Part shown: positions 33,298 to 44,643 of the stretch, in pieces | Layout of the letters: every line of letters starts with the position of its first letter | Numbering within the stretch: the stretch's first letter is position 1 | Source of the DNA: Ursus arctos | Lineage: Eukaryota > Chordata > Mammalia > Carnivora > Ursidae | Reading direction: 5' to 3' | DNA: 64,000 bases | NCBI RefSeq assembly: GCF_023065955.2 | Contig: NW_026623089.1 | Span: forward strand, 28,364,767-28,428,766 | Program-made: the position numbers and the translations under genes | Notes under the pieces: model-generated | Databases searched by the model: none | Seen by the model: the letters and a program-made list of their open reading frames with translations, nothing else | What the model was told of the DNA's origin: nothing

Positions 33298-33491
33298 GGG
33301 GTGCCTGGGTGGCTCAGTCAGTTAAGCATCTGGCTTCTGCTCAGGTCATGATCCCAGGGTCCTGGGATTGAGCCTCGCATTGGGCTCCCAGCTTATCAGA
33401 GAGCCTGCTTCTCTCTCTCCCCCTCTGCTGCTTTTCCTGTTTATGTACTCTCTCTCTCTCTCAAATAAATAAATAAAATCTTTAAAAGAAA
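33298..33491 (+). mobile_element. CAN SINE (SINEC)
   Basis: Sense copy: GGGGTGCCTGGGTGGCTCAG, GGTCATGATCCCAGGGTCC, CT-rich body and AAATAAATAAATAAAATC tail. A short duplication AATGTCA flanks it (33290-33296 and 33492-33498). Confidence 0.92.
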
Positions 33492-33583
33492 AATGTCAGG
33501 GTTAGATTTAATAACCATTCATAAAATAGGCACTATCGGAAAGTAAAAATATACCAACAAGACCAATGAGGTGGAGAGAGGCA

Positions 33584-33716
33584 GGGGTACCTGGGTGGCT
33601 TGGTTGAACGTCCAACTCTTGATTTCAGCTCAGGTCTTGATCTCAGGATCATGAGTTCAAGCCCTGTGTTGGGCTCCACACTGGGCATGGAGCCTGCTCT
33701 TAAAAAAAAAAAAAAA
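33584..33716 (+). mobile_element. Older, short CAN SINE
   Basis: Sense copy only about 133 bp: GGGGTACCTGGGTGGCTTGG, CTCAGGTCTTGATCTCAGGA, GGCATGGAGCCTGCTCTT and then an A15 tail (33702-33716). It lacks the CT-rich body and AAATAAA tail of the others, so it belongs to a different, probably older, subfamily. It lies 92 bp after the preceding SINE. A minus-strand frame over it is a shadow. Confidence 0.85.
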
Positions 33717-33719
33717 TCT

Positions 33720-34160
33720 GTCGGTTGTCTACAGGCAAACAAACCCTGCCTCCCTGCTCTTCTAAAGATTAGTCCCTCATCATTAGCACAGAGATCAAAA
33801 CATTGCTCTACTTTAAGTGATTAAAATCAAACCTGTATCATCAAGTTAAAAAAAAAGGGTCAACTGAGTTGAGGGGGAGGGCTAAGGAGGGAGTAGATGA
33901 GGGACCCTGGCCACTGGTTGGTAGAAAAGCTATAATTTAAAAAAGCACCACCATTTAACAGCCTCCTTTTCTTGTCACCCTGGCAGCTTTCATATTGCTA
34001 CCTCATTTCATTGTAGTATTAACAACTATGATTCAGTGTATTACTGGTACCTTTAAAAAAATGTGGCACTTTGGTAGAATATGCTCAGGGGAAGGAACTA
34101 CTTCCTCTTCTCTGCCACTGTATTTAGTCTGGTTCCTTTCTGTTTCTCTATCTAACCTTT
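33720..34160. other. Non-coding stretch, nothing recognised
   Basis: No gene or named repeat seen. Confidence 0.4.
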
Positions 34161-34164
34161 TTTT

Positions 34165-34320
34165 TCAGGTACTTTAATTTGCCAAGCTGTTTCTGGCCTG
34201 AGGACCTTCACACTAGCTGTTCCTTCCACCTGGAAGCTCTTCCTCACTGTTTGCCTGGCCAGCTTTTACTAATCCCTTAGAACTCAGGGCATTCAGTGCT
34301 TATCAACAAGGACTTCCCAT
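34165..34320 (+). mobile_element. L2 LINE fragment
   Basis: TGAGGACCTTCACACTAGCT, GTTCCTTCCACCTGGAAGCT and CTTAGAACTCAGGGCATTC match the body of the L2 3' region in sense. Confidence 0.7.
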
Positions 34321-34719
34321 GAGTGATTGCATGAATGAGAGACAAAAAGAGGAACAGTGCAACATAGTAGCCCTCAAAGCACATGTAATACTGCGAGGGT
34401 GATATGTTCTGAATACATGAAATGTTCATGATACAAGACAGCCAGTAAGTTAAGAGAGTTGAGTGCTCAGAAGAGGCAGTGACTGTTTTTAACTAAGGTT
34501 TTGTTACAGACTGTAATTTACAGTCTGTAGGGCAGGTTTTGAAGAGAACTTGAAGGATGATAATATTTGTGTAGGTGTAGAGGAGGGGCACGAAAAAAAA
34601 AAGGAAGAATTTTCTTGTTTGGGAGAAGTGACTATGGGAGTTGGATTGGAGTGGAGAGACTGATTGGGGAAGGGTTACCTTGAATTTTAGAGGTAGAAGA
34701 GACCCTAGATTCAGATTCA

Positions 34720-34960
34720 GCTGACTTCCAACTGAATGCCTACCATGTGCCAAGCTTGTTAATTTTGCTTTTACTGAATTTATATTTATTCCCAACTATA
34801 TGAAAGCCTTATTACTTATCTTCATATTATAGGTCAGGAAACAGATTCATAGAGGTTAAATAACTTGCCCAAGATCACACAGTTAGCAAGCAGCGGAAAC
34901 TGGTATTTTAGCCCCTTAACTCCTTACTCAGAGTCCAATATTCTTTCTACTTTCCTGTGC
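34720..34960 (-). mobile_element. MIR SINE
   Basis: Antisense MIR: TGCCTACCATGTGCCAAGC, AGGTCAGGAAACAGATTCAT, TAACTTGCCCAAGATCACAC and AGTTAGCAAGCAGCGGAAAC. Confidence 0.8.
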
Positions 34961-34999
34961 CATTTCTTACAGTACCAAAATAAGAATCTTTGGTAGGAA

Positions 35000-35650
35000 T
35001 AGATCGTAGAGGACCTGAATGTGAAATCTGAACTTTTATTTTAGCTAATAGTACCTATTAAAGATAGTTTGATCAAGGGAATTACATGATGAAAATAGTA
35101 TTTTCAGAAGATTATTCTGGTAGTCATGTGCAGAATAGGTGAGAAGTGAGAGAGTCTGTTGACAGGCTAGTAAGAAAGATATTGCAGTAGTCAAGGCATA
35201 AGATGGCCCTATCTGGAAATTGAAAACATTGAAAGCAAGTTAAGAATATCAGGAAGAGGATCAAGAAGAATCAACAGTATTTGGTGATGATTAAATATAA
35301 TGGGCAGGAAAGATAAACCAAGAGTGATTCTAAGGTTTTGAGTCATCTAGGAGAATGGTTTACCTTAAGAGAGAAAGGGAAACCAGGGATTGACACTGAT
35401 TTTGAGGAAAATGTAAGGAGATTGGGTTATTCATATGATGCTAGCAGGACCATAATTGGGGATGTTCTGCAGGCATCTTAAGACGATGTGACTGGAACTT
35501 GAGAGAGAAGTCAGGGCTTGACTAATAAATGGGGTAGCAAATGTCATGTGTGCAGATACCATCTCTAAGAGTAGAGGGTTTTGACAGAGACAAGAGCAGA
35601 GGCCTAGAAACAGATCCTTGGGGGATACCAACATCTAGAAGGTAAGGAGG
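35000..35650. repeat. Ancient repeat, family unassigned
   Basis: GAAGATTATTCTGGTAGTCA, GATATTGCAGTAGTCAAGGC, ATTTGGTGATGATTAAATAT and ACAGATCCTTGGGGGATACC follow the order of an old dispersed element I recognise by text but cannot name. No intact frame. A weaker relative may be at 17871-18110. Confidence 0.45.
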
Positions 35651-38600
35651 GGGACATCATACCTGAAATCTAGACAGTAGAGTGATTAGAGGGTGGGAGA
35701 ACTAGACTAAAGGAATACTATGGAGGGGAAGGAAGGTGCTTTAAGAAATCAAGTGTAATTAGCAATGTGGCAGTTTCAGATGCTTGATACTTGGAGATAA
35801 TATGGTGTTCTTGTTACAGCTATTTTCCCCCTAAAGAGCTTAAATCTCTGTACAGAAAACTTTAAATAGGAATTGCTTATATTATACATTCATGGGAAGG
35901 AAAATAGAAAATAACTGAAAAATAAAACACAAAATTGGGACAGGGTAGACAGTTGAGAGAAGAGCAAAATAAAAATTCAGGAAGATGATGGTGACAAGTC
36001 CCTGGACAGGCAATGGGGTGGGGAGAAACTTTTGTTTTTTGTGGATTTATTGAGCAGGTGTTTCTCATTTAGTAATAGCTATGCTCTCCTTAGGTTATGT
36101 GAACATTCACCTGTGTTTCCCATTGACTTACATTATAATGTGAAATATTTTATCTCCATCTGGCATTGAGTCTAGATAATAAAGCCTGCTGTTCCTAATG
36201 AGTGTTCTTTACTAGGTCATTAACTTTATCTTGACCTTTGGTTCCTAGTCTATAAAGGCATTTCTGAAACCTTTTTCCAGCCTGTGGTTCTGTGACCAAT
36301 CCTTAATTGGAAACTGCCATCATTGCTGTTCTCCACCTAAAGAAACATTGTAACACATCTTTTTTGAAATTCCTTATGTTTCCTTTTAAGTCATGGAATG
36401 CCTGTACTGGGCAAAAGGCTGTCAGGGTCATTTATATCCATACTTCTGTATTTTTTGATGTTTCTACATTTCTAGTCATTCATGTGGCTGGTACATAGAA
36501 ACCAAGTCCAAAACAAGGTGGCCCCAGAGTGAATGTGAAGATGAGTAAGATGAAAGGCAGGGACACAGTTTAATACACACATGCATTCTCTTCTGAAAAC
36601 AAACAAACCAGCAAGGAAAGGGACTGGAAGAAAACACTCTACAGTGTTAATAGTAGTTCTCTGCAGATGTGGGAATTGTGGTTTATTTTTCTATTTTTTT
36701 AGACCTCTTTGCCTTTGCATTTTGCATCATCTAGATTGTCTACAATTAGCATATTTTTTATAATCATCAAAATATTATAAAAGTGTCTTGTTAGTTTTTT
36801 AATGCATATCCCAAAGGGCTTTAACATGATGGAAGTTTAGTAAGTCTGTCTTGATTGTTTATTGACTGATCTTTAATGAAAGTCGTGTGCTGTAGAGAAA
36901 TCTTATGCTTCGTTGGTCCTGAGGATCCTTGAAGTGACTACCAATATTCTATAGCTGGGACTGAAGTGAATTAGGTTCCCAATTCAGCAAACATTCTCAG
37001 AGAAAGGTACTCTGCGTAGCATAGAGGGGATCTATACAAATGGGCAAGATTTCCAGGAGCTAAATCCATTTGGGGAAAACGAGAAATGTATATAGCTAAC
37101 TATAATCCAAAGAAGATGAATTCATGCTTTATTACAGGTACAAACAGAGCAGTGGGACTACAGATGAGGGGGAGATTAGTTTTGCCTTGGGGTAGTAGAG
37201 GGATACATTTTTAAACATCCTGTTTTCCAATTATATAGTAACTAGTATCTCCCAAATTTAATCATTTTCAATCCACCTTCATAATTTTCCCCTTATCTGT
37301 GTATCAGTTTTATAGTTGATTCATCTTTTTAACTTTAATAATTCAAATAAATGAATTAAGAAAGTAAACTTTATCTTACTACTATAAATGGAAAACTAGT
37401 TCCCTTGCCATAAAAAGACAGTAACTAAAAATAAAGATGGTATAAACAAAATAGTGTTATTAAATTCTGTGTAGGTACTGTTGCGTGTTCCTTGGCGCTG
37501 AGACTCAGTCCTTATAAAAAGAAAGCTTAGCAAGTGTTGGAGACATGCTAATGACTTTATAGCATGGCTCTGGGACTTGCTTCTTAATATATCAGAAAAT
37601 AGAAAAAGAAATGAAAATGGAATGACTTTCTCACCATGTGATTCAATCCTATTTAATGACTTCTCTTACCACTCATGGTACTAGTCTCACTTCTTTGGAA
37701 GTACTTTGGTGAATCAGCAGTCCAGATTTTAGGTCTCCTGGATATGATCTTGGTAGAAAAGAAGCAGATTTCATGGAAGAAGTGGTGTGTGAGGTTTCTG
37801 ATTGGTAGAATCTGAGGCGAGGGTATTCCCATGGAAAAATGGTACACAAAAGCATACTGGTTTCTATGGTGGCAGTAGAAAGAGGACAAAGACTGGCTTC
37901 TATTTTACAGCCCTATTTTTCTGCCCCCAGAATTCATTCAGGATCTAGAAGTAAGGACGAGCTGAACGGCAGTTTTCCTGTGTTTCTAAGGACTTAGAGA
38001 CTTAGTTGTCTCCATCTATGTGAAGACCTCCACCCCCAACCCTCTCTGAGTCAGTTTTAGAGTGTAAATGCCTCTGCAGATGTGAATAATGGATGCTTTT
38101 TTTGAATGCAGATGGCATTTATATACTGAAAATGGACTTCCCTATAAGGTTTGCTTGAGTTTATCAGCTTCAGAAATACAACCTTTCAAATGTAGATCAT
38201 TGAACACATTAGTATCATTTCACAAAACATCTTGGGCACCAGCAGCGCTATGATGCTTTGAAATCCAAGATAAATGCTGTCAGTCAAGACAGAAAGTGAT
38301 TATTCTTTATGGGCTAGACCTTTGAAGAGATACGGGTGTTGGACTTGGCAGCACATCAGCAGCCACTGGGACTTCTTTCCCACTGGCTGTTTTTTTCAGA
38401 GATAATTTTGACAAGAGACTGGAGAGAATCCCTCTCAGTTCTCTGGAGAATGTGAAATTACTAGATTTATAAGATTTATCTTGTTTGCCTTAGAAGAGCC
38501 CAACTTTAAGCTTTGTTTGAATTGTAATTTGTAGCAGAATGCAAAGCAATAATGAAAGGACTCCCTTGGAAAGTGTGAATTCACATCTCATGCTAAATAT

Positions 38601-38689
38601 TCAGAAAGCATGATCGATATCCTAGTCATCCTCCTCCCCGAATAATAGTAATAAATGTATTGGCTGCCATATTTTTAGTGCCTTTTCTT
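35651..38689. other. Long non-coding stretch, mostly unique
   Basis: About 3 kb without a gene or repeat I can identify, the longest such run in the window. Two overlapping minus-strand frames at 37653-37889 read different amino acids and neither shows a domain. Worth testing for conserved non-coding elements. Confidence 0.4.
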
Positions 38690-38885
38690 CTTGCTATATA
38701 CCAGACACTGTGATTTTCACTTCACACACGTTATCTGCAATCTTCATATCAAAAGTAGATATTTTTCTTACTTTCCAATGGAGAAATTGAGGTTCTTATG
38801 GAGCTAGCCAAGGTCACATAGCTAGAAGTGGTGGAAGCCAGTACCTCCTAACTCTGCAAGTCTGTGTCTTTATATTGTGTTCCTA
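38690..38885 (-). mobile_element. MIR SINE
   Basis: Antisense MIR: ATATACCAGACACTGTGATT, GGAGAAATTGAGGTTCTTAT, AGGTCACATAGCTAGAAGTG and TCCTAACTCTGCAAGTCTGT. Confidence 0.75.
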
Positions 38886-39024
38886 AATTTGACATGATAT
38901 CCAGGTGAGCTGTAATAGGAATATAATCCAGTAGAAATATTATAAACTTTTAATACTAATGTAGCTTAATTTTATATTTTCCTCTCTCCTCCTTCCTAAG
39001 TCCTATGGAATATGAGCATCACAA

Positions 39025-39260
39025 AAGCATAAGAAGCTGTTAGAATACAGGGTTTAGAGTCAGATCTGGTTTGAGTCCGGCCCCATCACCTACTAGTTCT
39101 CAGGCTTGGCAAAATATTTAATCTCTCTGTGCTCAGTTTCTTTAACTATAAATAGGTGTAATAACAGCATCTGTCTCTTGACATTATTATTTTAAAGAAA
39201 TAAGGTAATTTAAGTGGTTAGCACATTGCCTAGAATGTAGTAAATGCTCAATAGTAGAGA
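39025..39260 (+). mobile_element. MIR SINE
   Basis: Sense MIR, nearly complete: TAGAGTCAGATCTGGTTTGA, TCTCTCTGTGCTCAGTTTC, GTGTAATAACAGCATCTG, GTGGTTAGCACATTGCCTAG and TAAATGCTCAATAGTAG. Confidence 0.8.
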
Positions 39261-39499
39261 GCATGAATAATAATCATTGTAATTTTTCATTCATTTGATT
39301 GAAGTTTGACTTTTCCTATTGCATCAGCTTCTCTTTTGTTCCATAGTTTTTTGTGTGACCTCATTTTCCTTGTATGTTTTTTTTTTTTAAACTCTGTTAT
39401 TTGTTTGACTAATTCTTGACTTTAACTTGTTCTCTGCAATGCCCAGCTAGGTTCTACAAATGCATTAAAAATATGTCACATGCAAATTAATTAGCCTGG

Positions 39500-39502
<3 letters not shown>

Positions 39503-39540
<38 letters not shown>
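39503..39540. repeat. (GT)n microsatellite
   Basis: Nineteen uninterrupted GT units. Likely polymorphic in a population, as long perfect dinucleotides usually are. Confidence 0.97.
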
Positions 39541-39542
<2 letters not shown>

Positions 39543-40345
39543 TGACATTTATGGAGACTTTGAGAGACCTTTAAGATACTAGCCTCATAGAGTATTATTT
39601 TATTAAAAACCCTACTGATCTCCTCTTGGGAGTCTAGATCCATCTTTAAACAGCTAAACTTTCTGGAAGATCTGTGACTCAGATTGTCAAAGCTTACAGA
39701 GAGCAAAAGCTGGAAGATGAGACAGCCTCTCCAGCTGCTCCCTTTCTTCTCTCTGCAGATGTGAACACTTCCCACAAACCCCTATATGAAATGTGGGGGA
39801 AACAGAAGGGAAACTGTTGAGCTGTTTATTTTATTGCAAACAAAGGTTAAGAGAGTCTTTTTTGAGTATTTTTCTTGGATGCAGAGAATGAAATCTTATA
39901 TTCTTGGCCAGTTGTTTATTTTGAGGGAATTTAAGATTTAACTACCTTGAATTGTGTTTTTGCTCAGAACATGCCTCCGCAATCTTCTTAGAGCCCAAGC
40001 ACTCCAATGCAACCACTGAGAAAAGTTGCTAAGGAAGTCGGGGGAAGGAGGAGTGAGACTCAAGAATCAGAAGCCACTTTACTGATGGAGCATGTAGAAT
40101 GAGAAGACTGCTGAGTGGGCATGTAGTCACCACAGGAGCTTAGATAAATCAGATGTTCAGTGGTCTCCAGCTAAGGACCTTATGCCTCCTTATCACAGTG
40201 AAGACAGCCCTTTTAAGAGGGCTGAAAATACTCCAATCTAAATTCATCACTGTGACCGATTGTAAGGTCTACCATGCCAGTCTCCTGACTTCATGCTGTA
40301 GCACACTTTCCCTCATTTAACTTTTTCAGTGCCCTAGTTTTCTTT
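39541..40345. other. Non-coding stretch, nothing recognised
   Basis: No gene or named repeat seen. Confidence 0.4.
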
Positions 40346-40349
40346 TGAT

Positions 40350-40500
40350 TCCAGAGATACGTAGAGTTCATTCCCACTTTGGGGATTTTGCTCTTGTCCT
40401 TTTCTCTGATTGAAATGTTCTATGTCCACATCTTTTCATGGCTGTGTCCTTCTCATCGAGGCTCAGGCTATATGAGGCCTTTCCAGACCACCTTCGGCAA
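40350..40500 (+). mobile_element. L2 LINE fragment
   Basis: ATTGAAATGTTCTATGTCCA, CATGGCTGTGTCCTTCTC and GAGGCCTTTCCAGACCACC match the L2 3' region. The 3' end of an L2 appears at 41235-41500, possibly the same copy, split by later insertions. Confidence 0.6.
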
Positions 40501-40559
40501 GAATTATATGCTTCCCAATATCTTTTCTCCCTTTATCCCCTTGTTAGGTGCGTTGCCAC

Positions 40560-40935
40560 ACAGCCAAATGGCCATATTATCCAGCCTCTCTTTGCAGCTG
40601 GATATTGTCCTGTAACTGGCCCGTGAAATGTAAGACAAAGTGTAATGTAGTGCTTTTAAAATAGTACCTAAAAGGAAAAAGATATGTCCTTTTCTCTTAC
40701 CCTTTCCATCTGGTTCCCTGGAATATCAAATGTGGTGACTTGGGCTCTAGTAGCCATCTTGGATCATGGCGGGGAAAGGGCATTTACTAGGGATGGTGGA
40801 GCAGAGATCTGGAAAACCTGATTTTCTGATGATTTTGGGAGTCTGTCAAGTAGCCCAGAGTTGTTTATTTCTAGGTTATTTTAAATGAGAGAAAAATAAA
40901 CTTTATCTTATTTAAGCCACTGTTTTTTTATTCCT
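40560..40935 (+). mobile_element. Ancient LTR-like repeat (MaLR or related)
   Basis: GCAGCTGGATATTGTCCTGT, AGCCATCTTGGATCATGGC, CTAGGGATGGTGGAGCAGAG, and then GAGAGAAAAATAAACTTTAT followed by TTTAAGCCACTGTTT. The last two are the polyadenylation zone and 3' end style of MaLR-type LTRs. No TSD is visible and the family is tentative. Confidence 0.45.
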
Positions 40936-40969
40936 TTGTATATTTTTCCAAACCTGTACCAAACCAATT

Positions 40970-40970
<1 letters not shown>

Positions 40971-41005
<35 letters not shown>
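40971..41005. repeat. (TTTA)n microsatellite in a SINE tail
   Basis: About nine TTTA units derived from the AAAT-rich SINE tail, starting immediately after the target duplication. Confidence 0.9.
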
Positions 41006-41195
41006 TTTTATTTGTAAAGATTTTATTTAATTATTTGACAGAGAGAGTACACAAGCAGGCAGAGGGGCAGAGAGAGAGGGAGAAACATACTCACCACTGA
41101 GCAGGGAGCCCAACGTGGGTCTCAATCCCAGGACCCTGGGATCATGACCTGAGCCAAAGGCAGATGCTTAACCGACTGAGCCACCCAGATGCCCC
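40971..41195 (-). mobile_element. CAN SINE (SINEC) with expanded tail
   Basis: Antisense copy: GTAAAGATTTTATTTAATTA, GAG-rich body, ATGACCTGAGCCAAAGGCAG, ACTGAGCCACCCAGATGCCC at the head. The duplication CCAAACCAATTT lies at 40959-40970 and 41196-41207. The tail has grown into a (TTTA)n tract. Confidence 0.92.
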
Positions 41196-41234
41196 CCAAA
41201 CCAATTTAAATATCGCTCCCCTGCCTACACACAC

Positions 41235-41307
41235 TATGCTTTATCATGCCATTATTTTCTGGTTTGTCTTCTTCATGGAAGTTTTTAACAATTAGAATGT
41301 CTCCTTT

Positions 41308-41383
<76 letters not shown>

Positions 41384-41500
41384 TCCTCCTTCCATCTAGA
41401 ATGTAAGGTCTGTGGGAACAGAACCTTATCTTCTTTGTTCACTACAGTGTCCTCAGATCCAAAACAATGTTTAGTAGGTACTCAATAAAAAATACTGGTA
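41235..41500 (+). mobile_element. L2 LINE 3' end, split by CTTT repeat
   Basis: ATTATTTTCTGGTTTGTCTT and TTAGAATGTCTCC come first. After the CTTT tract come AGAATGTAAGGTCTGTGGGA, ACAGTGTCCTCAGATCCAAA and GTAGGTACTCAATAAAAAAT, the L2 3' end. Confidence 0.7.
41305..41385. repeat. (CTTT)n microsatellite, about 80 bp
   Basis: About nineteen CTTT units, pure, in the middle of the L2 3' end. The strand asymmetry (pyrimidine on plus, purine on minus) can form triplex DNA in principle. It creates artificial frames on both strands. Confidence 0.97.
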
Positions 41501-41509
41501 TTGTTGAAA

Positions 41510-42809
41510 TTCTGTAGGCTAAAATTCCTCCTATTCATATCAGTATTTTTCTCTGTGATTCTGCTCCTATAGTTAACCAGTCTTCTCCTGATCACACCTT
41601 CTTCCTTTGGATATGGTAATGTATTTAAATAGGTCTTGCTATCCTTAGAGTTTTATACATCATTGATACTTTGATGCATTGATACTTAATACTCAATTTA
41701 ACCTTCATTTTAATTTTGTTTTGAGGGGGACATCCATTATCATCTCCAAGTACTTAAAACAATCAAATTGGAGTTATTTTCAGTTTCACTACAATATAAC
41801 CTAAAGTATACATACAGTAGAAAGACAGAAGGTAGAAAATGCTTGGATTTATGTAGTACTCGCCTTAGACTTATACTGTTACCTCAAATAGAATGAAAGG
41901 TTTTTATTTCATTTATTTTTCACTAATGTGCTAAATGAGACAAGGTTAGTGCTTCGTAGAGCAGTGCTTCCAGGATTCCAGTAGCTACATGTTGCTAACT
42001 GGTGTTCAGCTTGTCATTTCTTTGAACTCCATGCAGGAGATTTCCCTAAGATTGAGTCAAAGGCAACCACTTGTGATATGAGAAAATATTTAGATTACTT
42101 TGCAAGTAGTGGAAAACCAAGGAAAGTTTGTTAACTCCGAAATATTTCTAATGTTTTAAGGGAGGAAAATGAAGAGCAATCTAGAACCAAGTGTTATTAA
42201 TGCCTATAGGGGATCTGTGAGAAGAGGCACTAAAATGTGCTGCCTGTATTCATTGACATGAGAATGAGACCTCTGGATCCATAAGAGTCAGGGTGGATTG
42301 TGAGGGACAAGAGGTTTCAGGGTTTTTTTGGAAAGAAGATTGGAGGAGGATTACGAGAGTAGAAAGAAATGTAGAGAGAATGCAAGAGGATATTGTGCCA
42401 AGTGCAGACTTGGAGAGTACAGTTATCCCCAAAAGGACTCTTTGTATTCAGTGTCCTCAGCTTTCACACAGGGCTGGCACTTAGGGATGCTCAGCAAATG
42501 GTAAATTGAGTAGAAGTATAGCCTGTCACCTCTATGTGGGCACCGTCAATGCTATAACTTATCTCACATTTCAAAATGAAGGAAGCAGTCTCTTTCATTA
42601 TATTCCTTCATAGAAATCAGTAGGCTTTCTACACCAAAGTTACAAAAGCCATAGAAAAATATCTATACTTAAATCAATCTGGAGATTTCCTTCTATTACA
42701 GAAAAATAAAAGCATAGGAAATAAAGAACCTTTGGAAATGTCAGAAAGTAATTTCAACCACTTGGTGACTTTTAAAACTTGAAGCTCACTGTGTTCCACT
42801 TAATGCTGT
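41510..42809. other. Non-coding stretch, nothing recognised
   Basis: About 1.3 kb without gene or named repeat. Confidence 0.4.
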
Positions 42810-42824
42810 AGTGTTGTTATTTTT

Positions 42825-43001
42825 TTTAAAGACATGATTTATTTATTTGACAGAGGGAGAGCACATAAGCAGGCTGAGTGGCAGGCAGAGGGAGAGGGAG
42901 ATGCTGGGCAGAGAGCCCGATGTGGGGCTCGATCCCAGGATCCTGGGATGATGACCTGAGCCAAAGGCAGATACTTAATGACTGAGCCACACAGGTGCCC
43001 C
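42825..43001 (-). mobile_element. CAN SINE (SINEC), diverged
   Basis: Antisense copy: TTAAAGACATGATTTATTTA, GA-rich body, GGGGCTCGATCCCAGGATCC, ACTGAGCCACACAGGTGCCC. Flanks AGTGTTGTTATTTTT and AGTGTTGTCATTTTT (from 42810 and 43002) differ at one base, so this copy is older than those with perfect duplications. Confidence 0.9.
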
Positions 43002-43052
43002 AGTGTTGTCATTTTTGAAGAAGCTTCGGTATTTTGCTATCATGAGCATTTA

Positions 43053-43271
43053 TTTATTTTCTTAAAAGATTTTTATTTATGTATTTATTTGAGAGAGAGA
43101 GAGCATTAGAGAGTGAGAAGGAGAGAGAGAGCACAAGCAGGGGGAATGGCAGAGGGAGTGGCAGGATCTCTGCTGATCAGGGAGCCCCATGGAGGGCTTG
43201 ATCCGAGGACCCTGGGATCATGACCTGAGCTGAAGGCAGATGCTTAACCAACTGAGCCGCCCAGGAACCCC
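43053..43271 (-). mobile_element. CAN SINE (SINEC), diverged
   Basis: Antisense copy 52 bp beyond the previous one: TTAAAAGATTTTTATTTATG, long GA-rich body, ATGACCTGAGCTGAAGGCAG, ACTGAGCCGCCCAGGAACCC. The 18-bp duplication TGCTATCATGAGC[A/G]TTTA lies at 43035-43052 and 43272-43289 with one mismatch. Confidence 0.92.
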
Positions 43272-43434
43272 TGCTATCATGAGCGTTTAATCAAGAATAG
43301 TTTTAGTGATACATTTGGTGCCATTAGGGCTCCCAGTGAAGATTCTTAAGCCTTCCCACTTTCCTGCACATAGCCCTCTGCAAACTCTTAGTGCTGTTTT
43401 CCTGCATCTTCATGATTCTTCTTAATAATACTGA

Positions 43435-43550
43435 CTGCCACTTGTAGAGTGCTTATTATAGATTTGGCACTATAGTCAGCACTTTGCTAGTATTGCATTT
43501 TTAATCCTGGCAAAAACTGTGTGAATAAGTATCATCCAGATAAGTCTTAT
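43435..43550 (-). mobile_element. MIR SINE fragment
   Basis: Antisense MIR: AGTGCTTATTATAGATTTGG, AGTCAGCACTTTGCTAGTAT, TTTTTAATCCTGGCAAAAAC. Confidence 0.6.
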
Positions 43551-44240
43551 CTATCTCCCCCAATTCCTCAAGCTTCAAAATAGTCTATCCTTTCCACTCC
43601 ATCAGTGTGGAGTTGCATTCTTTTGCTCTTAACCAAGTGGGCCCACAAGTCTTAAGCAGAGCTGGATGGATAATCTAGAATATCACTGTGCACAAACCTG
43701 GGTTGGGGTGGGGGCAGAAGGGACTGGACTCAGGCAGTGTGAACACAGTTTGGTGCAGTATAATGGCTGAGTTTGCCCAGGTCCCTGCTGTGGATAGAAG
43801 CATGGTGAGGTAAACCGGCATTAATAAGGCCAAAGGGTTGCAGTCACAGTGGCAGAACTAGATTGAACATATCCAAGTGGCCATAAGGCCAAGTCAGCAA
43901 GGTTCCAGTCACATGGAAAGACAACTATCCCAAGGCCCCTACAGCAAGGAGAGAATCAAATGAATTCTAATTCCCACTGGTATTTTACAAGTTCAGCCTT
44001 TTATTGTCTCAGAAACTGCCAGCTCAATCCTGTTACATGCTATCAGCTCTCTTGTGTAAGAAGCAACCCCCCTGTCCACCAGGCATCTTTTTGGCAAATT
44101 AGTAACAGTACCTTTTTGGGTGTCTTTTTTCAACTATGTAGCAGTCCCTTGACTTATTTGGAGCTCTGGCAGAACTGGGGGGAAGAGAAAGTGTGGATTG
44201 GGTGTTAATAAGTCCATCTCCTTTCTCAGAACTTACTACC
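43551..44240. other. Non-coding stretch, nothing recognised
   Basis: No gene or named repeat seen; the 82-codon frame 43960-44208 has no family features. Confidence 0.4.
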
Positions 44241-44245
44241 ACTAC

Positions 44246-44643
44246 TGCTATGGACAGAATTATGTCTCCCCCAAATTTGTACGTGAAGCTCTAACTCCCA
44301 GTATGATTGTATTTGGAGATAGGGCTTTTAGGAGGTAATTGAGGTTAAATGAGATCAATAAGGATGGGGTCCTGATCCTATAGAATTGGTGGCCTTATAT
44401 TAGGATGAAGAGTCAAGAGATCTCACTCTCCACATACAAGCACCGAGGAAATGCCATGTGAGGATACAGCAAAAAAGAGGCTGTCTACAGACCAGGAAGA
44501 GAGCTCTCACCAGAACCTGACCATGCTGGCACTCTGGTCTTGGACTTCCAGCCTCCAGCACTGTGAGAAAATAAATTTCTCTTGTGTAAGGCACCCAGTC
44601 TATGGTATTTTGTTATAGCTGTCTGAGTTGATGTATGAATACA
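44246..44643 (+). mobile_element. MaLR solo LTR (MLT1/MST type)
   Basis: A 398-bp LTR beginning TGCTATGGACAG and ending ATACA. ACTAC lies immediately before (44241-44245) and after (44644-44648) it, the 5-bp integration duplication. Inside are CAGAATTATGTCTCCCCC, AAGCTCTAACTCCCAGTATG, TCTTGGACTTCCAGCCTCCA, GTGAGAAAATAAATTTCT (poly-A signal region) and GGTATTTTGTTATAGC. No internal sequence accompanies it. Confidence 0.88.

Noticed and set aside
39491..39775. 94-codon minus-strand frame ending in (HT)n
   Set aside because: The tail is the GT microsatellite; the rest has no domain.
41206..41488. Charged (KERKKER) and hydrophobic (FLSFFLSF) repeat proteins on opposite strands
   Set aside because: Pure translation of the CTTT microsatellite, not a gene.
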